Assembly: GCF_008831285.2 (NCBI RefSeq)
Contig: NC_045147.1
Location: forward strand, 8,092,334 to 8,156,333
DNA length: 64,000 nt
Source: Nymphaea colorata
Taxonomy: Eukaryota; Streptophyta; Magnoliopsida; Nymphaeales; Nymphaeaceae
Reading direction: 5' to 3'
Part shown: in pieces, positions 11,110 to 23,140 of the stretch
Layout of the letters: every line of letters begins with the position of its first letter
How positions within the stretch are numbered: the first letter of the stretch is position 1
Notes under the pieces: generated by a model
Seen by the model: only the letters and a program-made list of their open reading frames with translations
What the model was told of the DNA's origin: nothing
Database searches by the model: none
Program-made: the position numbers and the translations under genes

Positions 11110-11540
11110 TTATGTTTGTCAAGTGCATGCTTCTGATCATTTCTTTACCATGCGCCCTGTATATATTCGTGGCAAACTTTTAGACATTAAATGACGTATT
11201 TATTTCCTATTCTGAAAATCAAATCACTGTGGGTACAAGATTGTACTCTTCTGTTAGCTTCACTTGGATGCTACAAAGTTCTGTCGAAGCAGTGTCCCCC
11301 TCGAGGATGAAGTTATGTACACAGGTAAAAGTAGGCTTTGCTGTTGGCTGTTGCTAGTTACATATAAAGTACAAAAGTTGGCTCTGATATTTTTTTTCCG
11401 TTTGCCTGTTGTACTGGAAGTCTCGCATCTTGGTATCTTTTGGTATCCTGATGTGTTTATTTTATTTCTAACATGTGGAACCATGCTGAAGGCGTGACAC
11501 TTGGTCGCACTCCAGAGTCCAGACTAATAAAATCCCATTG
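11110..11540 (+). other. Probable NPF 3' UTR
   Basis: AT-rich sequence after the stop. Possible polyadenylation signals are ATTAAA near 11186 and AATAAA near 11526; which is used cannot be told. Confidence 0.45.
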
Positions 11541-12230
11541 CTGATACCCGTCCCCATTGCTCTGTTTATTTGTCTTGGCATAAAATGATAATCTGCTGTA
11601 TATATGCTGGCTTGCCATTTAATGTATATTAACTTGTAATTGTCATTTTATTTTGATGGTGGTGGCAATTTTGATTGGCTGTGCTTATCCAGTACTCTTT
11701 CTGTTATGATGGGTGGGCGGAAATAGTACTAGAGCGAGAGAGTAGCGAGAGAGTATGCGTACCCGCTTGTTTGTGAGACGTGAAATACTTGCGGGTCTTT
11801 GTTGGTCTGGTGAAGGACAAGAGGGGTCCGGAATGATAATGAATTGGAGAACTTGTGTTAGGAACTGAAAGCTTTCTGCAGCTTTCAGTGGACAATGAAA
11901 TCTAAGGTAGTGTTTGATGCTCCAAAATTAAGATTATGGAATGTATTAAGATTATGGAAATAGCATTCCATAATCTTAATCTGGAATAGGTGGAATAGGA
12001 AAATGGCATTGTGTTCATTTTTATGGATAGGTTTCCCTGGAACCACCAGCCTGTATTTGATGGAACCTGGAGCCTGCGGTGATTATAACACTTTTCCTTT
12101 TTAATTTCGTGAACTACGGGGTGATTTTCAACTTTCCTGTATATGGGTATAGTTCCCCGTTTTTAACGCCTTTTCCATTTTCTCATGCATGAAATTCATG
12201 CATGCTTTCTTTTTCTTTTCTCCCTTATGG
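11541..12230. other. Intergenic DNA with a short perfect palindrome
   Basis: No gene is seen. A perfect 17-bp inverted repeat ATTAAGATTATGGAATG lies at 11927-11943 and 11964-11980, and its 20-base loop holds a third partial copy (ATTAAGATTATGGA). This looks like the core of a small foldback element, but no outer termini were found. Confidence 0.55.
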
Positions 12231-12516
12231 GCCGTTTGATGGCCTAGAAATCTCCTGTAGCAAGGAGAAAAAATTCAAATATTTAAAATTTGTCTCATTT
12301 CATCAAACGTGGAATTAAAATTATAACCGTTAAACACATTTTTGAAATTTTTTTTTTGGAAATATGTTTCCACCGCGAGAGGTGGAAACATTTTTCCAGC
12401 GATATTTTTTTGCTTGTTAGGGTACCCACGCATCACCTCCCACCCAAGCATCGCCTCCCCGTCCCTCCTGTTGTAGGCCCGCAGCTGCCTCCGTCGCCTC
12501 CCTCCTGCCTGCTGCT

Positions 12517-12750
12517 TGTCGTTTCTCTCGCCCTCTCACTCTCCTGCTCCCCTCGTCGTCTCTCTCGCCCTCTCACTCTCTTGCTCCCCTCGTCTCTCTC
12601 GCCCTCTCACTCTCCTGCTCCCCTCGTCTCTCTCGCCCTCTGAGTCTCTTCTCCCCTTGTCGTCTCTCTCACCCTTTGAGTCTCGTTCCCCCCTCGTTGT
12701 CTCTCGCCCTCTCACTCTCCTACTCCCCTCATCGTCTCTCCCGCCCTTGT
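12517..12750 (+). repeat. CT-rich minisatellite, unit about 35-42 bp
   Basis: About six imperfect copies of a unit close to CTCTCTCGCCCTCTCACTCT followed by CCTGCTCCCCTCGTCGT. Ser/Leu/Pro open frames on the plus strand, and Arg/Glu ones on the minus strand, follow from the repeat and are not genes. Confidence 0.75.
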
Positions 12751-13552
12751 TGAAGAAGAAGCCCTCCGTCTCTTCCTCTCTCGTTTGTGCAGCGGCTTTC
12801 GTGTTGGGAAACACTGATTTTGGCTCACCGTCTTATCGAAGCGCAGGAATCCGTCTCTTCCTCTCTCTGCACCAACAAATTGAGGCTCCATTGTTCCTCT
12901 GTGAGCAGATCTGCAAGGTTTTCGTCGAAAGGTTAGTGTTTGAACATGAATGGTGAAGATTTTAGGGTTTTGTTGTTTTTCTGTATTCGGTGGTCGGGTG
13001 TTTTACATGGGGGTATCTGTTTTAGGTGTAAAAGATCTGGACTGGAAAATTTTAAGTGATTGTTTTTGTGGCGTATATGAAGAATGGTTTCTTTAGGACT
13101 GTAAATAGTCTTGCTTTGTTACGCTTTGCTTTTGTTCTGCAAGACCGAGTGAACGTTTTGCTGATTAAAAATGATTGCATGCACCATTTTTGTTGCTGCT
13201 GATTAAATTATTTATGCAAGTACGAATCATGGTGTTGCTCACAAGGGCCCCATCTGGCTAGGTGGGTTATCTTAAATCCTTCTAAGTTGAAAGGGGTTTA
13301 CTGTTCAATGCTTCGGGTTTCTTTCCTTTTGCAAGATAAATATTATGAAGCTTTATAATACTTCAATTTGGAGTAGAGGAAACAGAATATATAAGAGAAA
13401 AAAAAATCATTAAGTATTACTATATAAGAGAATATATATACTAGATTCATTATCCTCCTTCCACCTGCTTGACTATATAAGAGGGGGAAAAAAAAGCATT
13501 ATACATAATACGTGTTTCTTCGTGTCCAACATGTCCTTATTGCACTGGTGTC

Positions 13553-14111
13553 TTAATTAGGTGACCAGGTGGATTGTATCCTTGCATGCGTTTGAACCAA
13601 TTCATTAAGTAGATAGTTCATGATCTTCAGTGATACAAAAATATTACAAGATACATGTCCCAGAAGGTGGAAAATGAAGTCCATCCACTTTTGTTCTTGA
13701 GAGATGTGAAAATATGTAACACATGGTTCAGAATCTGGAAAAATAGAATATGTCCTCATATTAATTCTTCAGTGTGTTATACAAAGACCAGCATTCTTTG
13801 TGTAAATTCAAGTTGTAAGATGAGATACTAAAAGTTTCATTAATTGCAATTTGCAAATAATGGGCAAGACCTGAAGGAAAAAAAAAATCCACCTTGGAGA
13901 TTGTTATCACGTCTATCAATGTGTTCTTTTCTGGATTAAATGGGATGCTGATTTGTCCGGCTTGTAGAGTCATGTAGATGTCCACAAGGTCCATGTGGTC
14001 AAACTCATTTTCTGATTGTGAGAAGTTAAGTAATACAACAGATATCTTTATCTGCATAATGCAGTTTAGGTTTTTGCTGTTTGAAAGGACTGCTAAAAGC
14101 GTAAAACACAT
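13553..14111 (-). pseudogene. Unrecognised minus-strand open region
   Basis: Two adjacent open stretches (14111 to 13761 and 13759 to 13553) separated by a stop and a frame change. The composition is more protein-like than the neighbours (for example DHMDLVDIYMTLQAGQISI), but I do not recognise a family. It sits inside the possible PIF/Harbinger-like element and could be a captured or decayed exon. Confidence 0.25.
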
Positions 14112-14699
14112 ACCTGCATTACAATTTTTGATGTAGACATTGAAAACAGCTAGTCAATTGCTTTCTTCCATTATTTTTAATATTATTCATTTAGTAATTG
14201 CATAATTTAACAACTAAATCTTATGTTTGTGCTTGCCCTGCTATGCCCTTATGCTTGCCATTAGACACGTACATATTTTCATTTTCAGTTCATCAGCTGT
14301 TAGAACATTGACTGTTTGCATCAGCTGTTAAAACATTTGATACTGTTTATATTTACAGTATCTTGTTGCGTTCATATGTTCTTCGAACTCTTGGAACTCT
14401 ACTACAGTTATTTTTGTTCTTCTACTAAAAAGACTGGCCATTGTTGGTTATTTATCTATTTGGTGTGGTTATTTATCTAATTTCTGTAAATCTGAAAAAA
14501 TGTTTCCTTATTATCAAACTAAGAATTAATTTTTTGGAAATATGAAAATATATTTCTTTTTCATCAAACTCAAAATTATATTTCTGAGTCATCACACACA
14601 CATCAAAATGAGAATCGGAAACATTTTTCCCATTTTTCCAAGAAATGTATTTCCAAAAACATATTTCCAATTCCAGATTTCCATGCCATCCTCCACCGA

Positions 14700-16460
14700 C
14701 CGATAATCCGAATGCTGGTTCCGGCCAGCCTCTGCCACCCAACGTGCCGCTGCCCTACCCAATGATTATTGTTTTCTTTTTTCTTTTCATTCCTTGTAGT
14801 TACTGGATTTTGGTGGTTGAACAGCCATCTCTATCTAAGTCTGGCCAGTCCGGACCAGCTATAAGGCGCTGGCGCTTTTGCATTAGCAGGCCACCACAGA
14901 CGTAGAGAAAAAGAAATCCCCCGTTGTAGCAAACATAGAGGCCGGAAGCCAGGGGTTTCAGCTGAAGCTAGAGACATATTAGCCACCAACGGAAATAAAA
15001 TTAACGTCCATCGGAGAGGTTTCTGGCCGCAAGCAGATCCTTGTGTCACCAGCTTGGTGGCTGCGCAGGCGGCCAGGGAGGGCTGTGCGCCCTCTCTCCG
15101 GGTAAAATGGAAAAGCAGGCCACGCCTGCAGTATCGGTGCCCGCCCCTGCATCAAATGGCAAAATCTTATCAGGAAACTCTTTGGGCGGGACGAGGATTC
15201 CTGAAACAGATGTCGGGATCCGACTCAAACGGTCCGGAATTCTATCCAACATTTGTTAATTCTGGAGTGGGGAACAATTCTAAAAATTTGGATTTCCCTT
15301 CCTACGCTACAGTGTGATTCCAGTGTCCCGAACACGCCAAGGAATCTTTTGCCAACATGATCCCGGTTCACCTGGACACGAGTTGCACTTAAGAGTTAAG
15401 ACCTTCACGGTGTCTATTTAACTCTAACTTGCTCGTCCAGCTAATTATAATAATAGGATTTAGCCATAGAAGCGCCGTGCATCTGAATAATCTGAAGAAT
15501 GCTTAACCTAAAAGACTTTCTAGTTGAATAAATACAAAATATATCTTCTAGTCCTTTTGTAAAGTAATTAAATTGTTAGTTTTCTAGATGCATAAATATG
15601 AATCTCAAATTGTAACGTGAGAAAGAGAGACTCCAGGAATTCTTCATTATTTACAGATTTTAACTTTAGTATCACTTGATTTTAGTTACGTCTACCTAAC
15701 GGTAGACTAATAAAAGACCTAAAGTATCGCCCCACAAGGAATATTAATAAAGCATACTTGTCCAAAGCCAGTAAAATGAGTGTTCACAAAAAAACAGACT
15801 GATAAATAAGAAGTGACTTTGATTCTCACAAGAAACTAAAGCGCGCACACACGTTTACATGTATATTCGTACAAAATAAAGGCAGATAAAATATTTGTAG
15901 AAATTTGTATCTCTTTCATTTAGAATATAAGTCTTTCATAAATTTTTGCACTTATATTAATCTTTTGTCATATCCTATTTATATTTAGAAATTTGATTGT
16001 TTTAGTTCCTTAGAAACTACAACTAATTGAACTAAATTTAGGTTTTCTTTTATTAGCATGCTATGATTACACTAACTCTGCAAGTAGCCAAAATGTTTAA
16101 CATGGAATGCAATAAGAGTTTCTAAAGCTTTTAGGCTTGAACAATTTTATCGTTTCGTACTGAATAATATTAAGAACCTCCACAAATTATGGCATCTAAT
16201 AAATTAACTATTTCATTATATACATGCCAATGTGTGTATGTACATACACACACACACAAAAGTCAAGTACATGATGTCTGTAATAAACGGATATAGATAT
16301 AAATCTATATCAATTCAAGAAATCACTATTAATGAATAACAAAAGCTCTTCAGCATTGCCCACAGACAATGTGTATCGAAAGCACAACAAACAGTGTAAA
16401 AAGTAACCTTGTATTTCACCAAAAGTGCTTCGACAAAGTATGGATGAGAAATAGGACAGT
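14700..16460. other. Intergenic DNA; GC-richer patch at 14.7-15.3 kb
   Basis: The patch at about 14690-15320 is more GC-rich than its surroundings and has short overlapping frames on both strands, none with a recognisable domain. After 15320 the DNA is AT-rich, with a short (CA)n at about 16247-16258. No gene is supported. Confidence 0.4.
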
Positions 16461-16466
16461 CCCTTA

Positions 16467-17750
16467 GGCCCCGTTTGATGGCAGAGAAGAATTTAACGTA
16501 GTAGATTTACCATGGTAAAAAATACTGAAAAAAAATACATGATGAAATTTTCCCCTCTTCCAATCTGAGACCATGTTTGATGATAGAGAAGAATTTAACA
16601 TGGCAAAATTAACGTTGTTTGATGCACAGAGAAGTTTTCTGCAGGGTAAAATTAACCTTGTTTGATACACAAGGTAAAATATATGAGAGACTTTTTTCAG
16701 GACTGTTAGATGATCTTTCAAAACAACAAACAAAACATCCAGTACATAAAAAATTGAAGCTACAAAAACAAAAACAAGTAACATGATTTCATACCATCCA
16801 CAAATAATTACAGAAGAAGTCCACAATTCACGAGTGAAAGGAATCACTATGCTTGATCGGTCACCAATGCTGCCCCTCCATGCAACCTCCTTGGAGAACA
16901 TCTAGACAAAAGAGACACATGCTTTATTCAACAGGTCACCTCTCAAGTTCAGCAAATATGGTGAACTGGTGACCATTGAGAATGGGAAATTAGAAACCAA
17001 ATCAAACTCCCGACCTCATTGTGGATAGTAACAGGGACTCACCTGGAGAGATGGATCTGATTTTGGTGGCTCGACCTACAGCCAGTTAGAAAAGCAGCTT
17101 CTTTCAGCCAACCCTGCAGAGAGAGAAAAGAGAAAGGAGATTAGGGCACCGTATAGCAGAAACAGAGGGAGAGGGGGGTGAAGCTAGGCCACCATACCTG
17201 GCAAGAAGGAGGAGGAGGAAGATCGCTGGCTTCAACAGAGAGGCAAATCGCTGGCTTCGACACAGGGAGGAAGATGGCTTTGCAGAGAGGAATGGGTGAG
17301 AAAGAGCGACGAGAGCGAGAGAGGAGAGGCAGCGAGAGAGGAGAGGAAGGAGAGAGCGAGATGAGAGGGGAACGAGAGAGGAGAGGGGAAGAGGTGACGG
17401 ATGGGAAAGAGGAGAGAAAACGAGATAGGATGGAGAGAGCAAGAGAGGAGAGGCTCTGAGAGAGGAGAGGAACGAGAGACCGAGAGAGGAGTGGGGAAGA
17501 GACGACAGAGGGGAAAGAGGAGAAAACGATATTTTTTTGAGAGCCCTAACGGCTCACAAAAAAATCTGCGGTAAAAAGTTTGAGCTCTCACCTCGGACTT
17601 TTTTTCGGGTGAAATATACCGTTATTGTACCATTTTAACGTGGTAAATTTCTCCGCGTCTGATGCACTCAACCATCAATGGGTGAAATTTACCGTTGCTG
17701 TACCAATTTCACCTGCTCCATCATTTTTCCCCCTGCAATCAAATGGGGCC
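16467..17750. mobile_element. PIF/Harbinger-type non-autonomous element with TTA target duplication
   Basis: The 1284-bp element begins GGCCCCGTTTGATGGC; its right end, inverted, reads GGCCCCATTTGATTGC. It is flanked by TTA on both sides (16464-16466 and 17751-17753). The terminus and trinucleotide duplication are those of the Tourist/PIF-Harbinger superfamily. GTTTGATG..AGAGAAGAATTTAAC words repeat near the left end. The interior is a GA-rich tract with no transposase, so it would depend on a trans-acting enzyme. Confidence 0.75.
17265..17525 (+). repeat. GA-rich low-complexity tract
   Basis: GAGAGAGGAGAGG-type purine tract inside the PIF/Harbinger element. It is the reverse-complement counterpart in style of the CT-rich minisatellite at 12517-12750. 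Arg/Glu-rich frames here are simple-sequence artefacts. Confidence 0.7.
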
Positions 17751-17879
17751 TTATATACATAACAAAGAGCCTCTCTATCTGCTTGGGAAGTTTGTAGCAA
17801 CTAAAAGCTCACAACTGCTAGAGAACTGCAATAAAAGAATAAACAGAAAAAAACGCAAGTAAACATGAACAAGAATACA

Positions 17880-19620
17880 AATGAGTACAAGAGGAAATAA
17901 GTCCCTACACAGTAGATGTGTATTATTGCATTTTTTTACTCTCCTCAAACTTGTGGCTTCATAATTGTCAAGGCAAATGGAAAAACAAAGGAATGGATGG
18001 GCCTTCGAAAGGGAGTCAGACTAATAGTCTAAAGTTAATTTGGGAAACATGACAGTCATTTTCAAAAACTCTCAATAAACATAATAAAAATCTATCCCAA
18101 TGTGTCTGATTTGCTCAAGAAAAGTACAATTGTGGTGATGACCTTGTTCGAACCAAAAGTTTGACAAACCCATTAAAAAGCTGCTATAACTTTACACTCA
18201 GCTTCAATAGATGAAAAATAATATTTTTGTTGTTTCTTGCATTATTAGGGGTTTGAGGAATCACTTAAGAATATGCAACCTAACGGCTGCATAGTGATGA
18301 TATGGAGCCCTTCCGCTCCTATCCCCTCCCCAACTCCCTCTCCCCTCTTTTCTTCCTCTTATTAGCATTAGTGTTTGATTACATGAACAATATGCATTAT
18401 ATCAAGTTTAGTAATAGAGAGATAAGATAGAGCCTTAATTAATAATGGTGCTTAGCATGACTCTCTAAGAGGGTGTTTGATTACTCTAGCCCTGGTTCCA
18501 AGGTTCTAATATCTCAAGGGGCCCAACATAAATACATAGATTTGTCTAACTCTAGATTTTCAGATCATGCATTTAAAATTTTCATTATCCATGGATTTAT
18601 AGTGAGAGGGACGCACGTCTAACTTTATATATATGAATTAATGAAGCATAGCAGGTTTCAATTTTGTGTTGTAATTATTGCATTTTTCAAACAAGGGATC
18701 TGTCCTACTAAGTATCATGAAAGCAAAACCTTAAGATATTAGACCCTAGGATCTCACCTCATTTCTTATCTTAGATCACAGTCATTAATTTAGACACCCC
18801 ATAAAGGGCCTTTCAGCTTTAAGCTTTATTCCAAGTGCCTCTTTTGTTTCACCATCTTGTCATACATAATTCCTAGTATACTGAGAACATAATTTGTGAT
18901 AAAGTGTAAGCTCTAGAACAAAAGGCAAATTGAATTGTTAGAATGTAATTTAGAAAATCCACGTCAGACATTTCAAAATTTTCTTTTATGAATCATTTGA
19001 TTTATTTATTTCATCATTATCGCTCCCTACAGTGATCACAACATCAACATATTGAATTTAAATGGCAATAACTTCATTTTTCCTATTAACAAAAAGGCTA
19101 TGATAGAGCAACATGATTTCAAATCTTGCTCAAACATGATCTTACTAAACTTGTTAATTGAAGTCCCATGGACTTGTTTCAAATCATATAAAACTTCTTT
19201 TGAGTGAAAAAATTTGCAAACAAGAATATCAAATCTTGAAGGTGCATCCATTGAAAGTTTTTCATTCAAATTTCCATTAGAAAAATATCCACGATGTCTA
19301 GTCATCCTCCAATGAAAGAAACAATTGTTAAAGACCTCAAAGGCGACATAGAAATTACTAAGGCGAAAGGTCTATGTTACTCTACCTTGTACTCCCATGG
19401 ACAATGTTTAGGTACTAATTTCACCTTACATATTGTCATCAGTTCATCATATTTAATGTTCACCATAACATCTACCTATAACATGCAATGTTTCACTCCT
19501 AAGTCTTGCATTTTATCTAATGCTTTAAATTTATTATTCGTTGCTTCTAGCAAACAAGGTTATTGTTTTACTTCATCAAGTATACTGCAATCAAAAGTAA
19601 GGCAAAAGGAATAAGCACAT
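17880..19620 (-). pseudogene. Degraded Copia polyprotein (RT and RNase H remnants)
   Basis: Minus-strand translation from about 19305 to 19036 shows a reverse-transcriptase stretch (NGNLNEKLSMDAPSRFDI, then VLYDLKQVHGTSINKFSKIM). About 18950 retains a trace of the post-catalytic region (ITVGSDNDEI). About 18230-17940 shows the RNase H end (SSIEAECKVIA). Stops and frame changes are numerous and no LTRs were found, so it is an old remnant. Confidence 0.6.
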
Positions 19621-19691
19621 ATACTTGAATGTCCTAGTGAAAACGAATCAGTAAGGTCGATCTTTAGAACGTTTGAGTAATTCCACGTGAT

Positions 19692-20361
19692 TAGGGCTGT
19701 TCAATGAGTCCAATAGCTCAAGCATAGCTCAAACTCAACTGGTATAAACTTGGCTCAAGCATGATTTGTTTAATAAAAAAGTTGAGTTCGAGTTAAAAAG
19801 TAAACTCTTTTCTATAAATGAGCTGAGCTCGAGCAAGGTAAGCTTGACTAGGTTAAACCCGTTAGTCTCGGTTTGATTCATTAAAGGGGCATAGGTAGCA
19901 AATTTGAAATGCCTGAGCCTTTTCATAACGTGTTTGCAGGTTCCTCTCATCAAAACTCTTGATACAAGACTAATTAATGAGTGATCAGTCTTTTTGTAAT
20001 TGGTTTTTTTATCTCTCTTTTTAGAATGTTTTAACACAAGACCGTCTTCAATGAGTTGACATTTTGTCTTATGCATTTAAATCAGTTTTAGTCATTTACT
20101 GTAAACTTGTGAGGAAAGCCTGCCTCAAGAGTCGTTATAAAAAGGAGTCAGCTTGTCAATGATTCATTAAAAGAATTTTTTTTCATTTGGCCCTATTCTT
20201 GCCTTGAGGCTTTAGTCGAGTTAGAGCTTGCATATGTTCAACCGAAGCAAGTTCGAGTTAATGGGCTTGAGCTGGACTATACTTCAAGTCGAGCTCGAGC
20301 TAGGTTTTGTATAACTAAAGCTGAGTTTGAGTTGGACCAATTTGGCTCTTGAACATCCCTA
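19692..20361. mobile_element. hAT-type MITE with 8-bp target duplication
   Basis: 670 bp. The left end is TAGGGCTGTTCAATGAG and the right end, inverted, TAGGGATGTTCAAGAGCC. Flanking octamers CACGTGAT (19684-19691) and CATGTGAT (20362-20369) match at 7 of 8. The body is full of GAGCTCGAGC/TTGAGTT words. A minus-strand open frame inside has no recognisable domain. It is non-autonomous. Confidence 0.75.
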
Positions 20362-20716
20362 CATGTGATCCCATAAGAGTGGATTCAGGACCAACATTAC
20401 AGTTAATGTCATTTTCACTTTATTTGGACTTATGGTAGGTGATTAATTCTTCAGATGACCTAATATTATCACACATCAACAAAATACCACAACAATTATC
20501 AATAACAAAATAATCATTATGAATGTGATTGATACTCAATTCTTCATCATTATGTATAAAGGAGTCATCATTCAATGATGGCACCATATAAAGGGGAAGA
20601 TATTCATGATCATCATATTTATGCCTTCCAATCCCATTTTTATCTAAGGCAACACTGCAAGTTAGAATATGTAAAGCTTATTCTTTTCAAGCTCATAAAT
20701 ATCTACATATTTTATG

Positions 20717-21280
20717 GATGTAATTATAAGTTTAACTCGTTGGATGAACTACAATGAAGCAAGTGAATTACTTAAATCTAATTCATATGTACGTGAACTT
20801 GTAATTAAAATCAATTAAAACAATCAGTATATATGTTTTAAAAAGTTCAATTCATTGGATGAACTATAACAGAGCAAATGAATGGCTTAAATCTCATTTG
20901 TATTCATAGGAACTTGTGGTTACAATAATTTAAATCAATTAATATAGATGTAATTATAAGTTCAACTTATTAGATTAACTATAAATTAAGCTGATGAATG
21001 ACTTAAAACTCATTTGCATTGATACGAATTTGTGATTACAATCATTTAGATAAATCAATATAGGTGTAATTACAAGTTCAACTCGTTGGATGAATACAAA
21101 TAGAATTTAAGTCATTTGTTTGCTCCATTATAGTTCATCTAATGAGTTGAAATGTGATTACATCTAAATTGATTCATTTAAATGATTGTAATCACAAGTT
21201 CATGTGAGTACGAATGGGATTTAATTCATTTTTTTGCTCAATTATAGTTAATTCAATGAGCTTAACTTGTAATTACATGG
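20717..21280. repeat. Tandem array of about 115-bp units turning into inverted copies
   Basis: Direct units begin near 20717, 20832, 20947 and 21063, each with a core close to GATGTAATTATAAGTTCAAC, then TCATTGGATGAACTATAA, then GAATGACTTAAATCTCATTTG. From about 21095 the same motifs appear in reverse complement (TTAAGTCATTTGTTTGCTCC, TAGTTCATCTAATGAGTTGAA) for roughly one and a half units. The array is therefore head-to-head and could form a long imperfect hairpin. Confidence 0.8.
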
Positions 21281-21589
21281 TATCCATGGTTAATTAAGAA
21301 ACTCAAAAAAAATTAAATGTAAGTTAATGTTTGAATCTTTAAAAACTCTTTAGTTCACAAAGGAAAAATCAAGATTTTCAACACATTTGATTTTGAGAAG
21401 GTATAGTTATCTAGAGACATAAAAACAAATTTATAAGTGATTTTACATTAAAAAAAGAATGACTTTTTTTGAGTCAGATGTAGAAGCTCACAAGTTGAAA
21501 GTTCAAGGTGGTATGTATAACGACCTGGCCCACCACATCAAGCTTGAGCTTCCAGTTTGGTCGATCCCAACTTGCCTAGTAGCTTTAGT

Positions 21590-21985
21590 TTTAGCCCTAA
21601 AAAACTAGAAACCAGAACAAGTGATCACTTAATAACCCATTTATAAGTCCCTCAAGATTCCTCATAATCTTAGAATGGAGTACTAAGCTTTTCAATGGGG
21701 TGCTACAATCTGCTCCTCTTGAAACACGCACATTTGTGCATGTGGGACCCAAGGTTCAAATATTGTACTGGTTATGATACCCTTGTAACCACCCAACACA
21801 CTCCTACATTGGACTTAGGTTTATAGTTTAATGGATCCCAACTCATCCCTAGAGTTCCAGCCCCAAAAAGGTTAGGAACTAAGACAATCAATGACTTAAC
21901 AATTCTCATATAAGTCCCTTAAAATTCCTCATAATCTTAAAAATAGGAGTAAACTTTTCAATAGGATATTACAATATGCCACATG
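21590..21985 (+). repeat. Two direct copies of an LTR-like segment
   Basis: About 21590-21720 and 21860-21985 share AGCCC.AAAAA, ATAAGTCCCT, AAGATTCCTCATAATCTTA, GGAGTA, AACTTTTCAATRGG and TACAAT.TGC in the same order, offset by about 265 bp. The style is that of a retroelement LTR, but no ends were resolved. Confidence 0.5.
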
Positions 21986-21999
21986 TAAAAGTAGAGATA

Positions 22000-23140
22000 A
22001 TGATACTTTTAATTGAAGTTTTTTCTTTCAAATAGATTGAATATCTTCCAATTGGGGCAAGAATACAACTCCTACAGTGCTTGGCTTTTCATTTTAATGC
22101 CCCTCCATGGCAACCTTCTTTTCATGTCGTTCAACTTTGAACATATTGGTAGCAACTTTCTTTTCAAGTATTTTAAGCTTTCATTGGGACATCATAGTTT
22201 TACATGTTTTTCTTATGACAATAATGACAAATAATCACATGATTCATTTCTTTACTATTTTTCTTCAAATTGTATTAGACAATGTGACCCCTTGTCTCAT
22301 TTCTATTCATTGTTGTCATTGAATTGCCATCTAGAAGGCTGAGAGTTCACCCCTTTCATATAATCTCTGATAACTTTTAATGTCAATGATAGTTTGGGCA
22401 ACACCTTGATGAACTACTTGCGCAAGATCAAAACTTCCTTACCAACTCAATATCTTGGGTTGTCTCTCTTTAGTGGTAAACTCTATATGGCATATGGCAA
22501 GCCACTGATGAAGATGATTTCTATGTGACTAGCTGGTTGGAAAGGTCACCACCTATTTTATGGAGATAATTTATGTTTAATTAAACATGTTATTAATCAA
22601 ACAGTAACTTTTTAGATGATGGTCTTCAAGCTACCCAAGTGGATGATTTCTTGTATTAAGAGCAAATGCTTTGAATTTTTGTTGGGAGATTCTATTGCCC
22701 ATAAACTACATTTAGTCACCTTGTGTAACATTATGCATTATTGCAGGTCGGGCTAGAGCGGGTCTGGACCTGGACCCGAAACTCACCTGCGTGAGAGCCC
22801 GACGAGGACTCTTCTCCCTCACCTTCCTCTCGGTCTCCCTCTTCGTTGCCTCTCTTGTCGCAAGGGAACATCCACGCAGAGAAGGAACTAGAGGCAGAAG
22901 GTGTGGCAGTGGTGACGTTTGCGTCGGCGGAGGAACGGCGACGGTGGCAGTGACGACGTTGCACAGGTAAGCCATTGGTCTTTCTCTTTGTCCTTCTTCT
23001 TCTTCTTTCTTCTCCTCCTCCCTCTCATTGTTCTATCGCCTCTCCCTCTATCATGATTCTCCCTATCGAGTCCCCCTCCCACGCTTCTCACACGCCCTCT
23101 CTCTGCCAGCACCCTCCCTCTGCCCACCTTATGAGCTAGC
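22000..23140. other. Intergenic DNA with a GC-rich island at 22745-23110
   Basis: AT-rich to 22740, then an abrupt GC-rich 370-bp patch (GGTCGGGCTAGAGCGGGTC...). It has short overlapping frames on the minus strand rich in Arg, Thr and Ser but no domain. It may be the leader of a retroelement or a captured exon. No gene is called. Confidence 0.35.

Larger units (their letters stand above)
12231..14692. mobile_element. Possible PIF/Harbinger-like element with eroded right end
   Basis: The left end GGGCCGTTTGATGGCC.AGAAATCT has a partial inverted counterpart ending at about 14692 (inverted: GATGGCATGGAAATCT), and both sides carry inverted GGAAATATGTTTCC words. The GTTTGATGGC core is shared with the well-bounded element at 16467-17750. 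The outermost bases on the right are missing and no target duplication is visible. Inside lie a CT-rich minisatellite (12517-12750) and a minus-strand open region of unknown nature (about 13553-14111). Confidence 0.4.

Noticed and set aside
9810-11140. Several minus-strand frames opposite the NPF exons
   Set aside because: Shadows of the coding strand; no similarity of their own.
12290-12956. Ser/Leu/Pro frames (plus) and Arg/Glu frames (minus)
   Set aside because: Produced by the CT-rich minisatellite; the translation repeats with the DNA unit.
14645-15317. Cluster of short frames in a GC-rich patch
   Set aside because: Frames overlap on both strands, none exceeds 90 codons, and none shows a recognisable domain.
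17104-17591. Ser/Leu/Pro and Arg/Glu frames
   Set aside because: GA-rich simple sequence within the PIF/Harbinger element, not a gene.
20717-21280. Centromeric-type satellite
   Set aside because: Only about five units with an orientation switch; nothing links it to a centromere.
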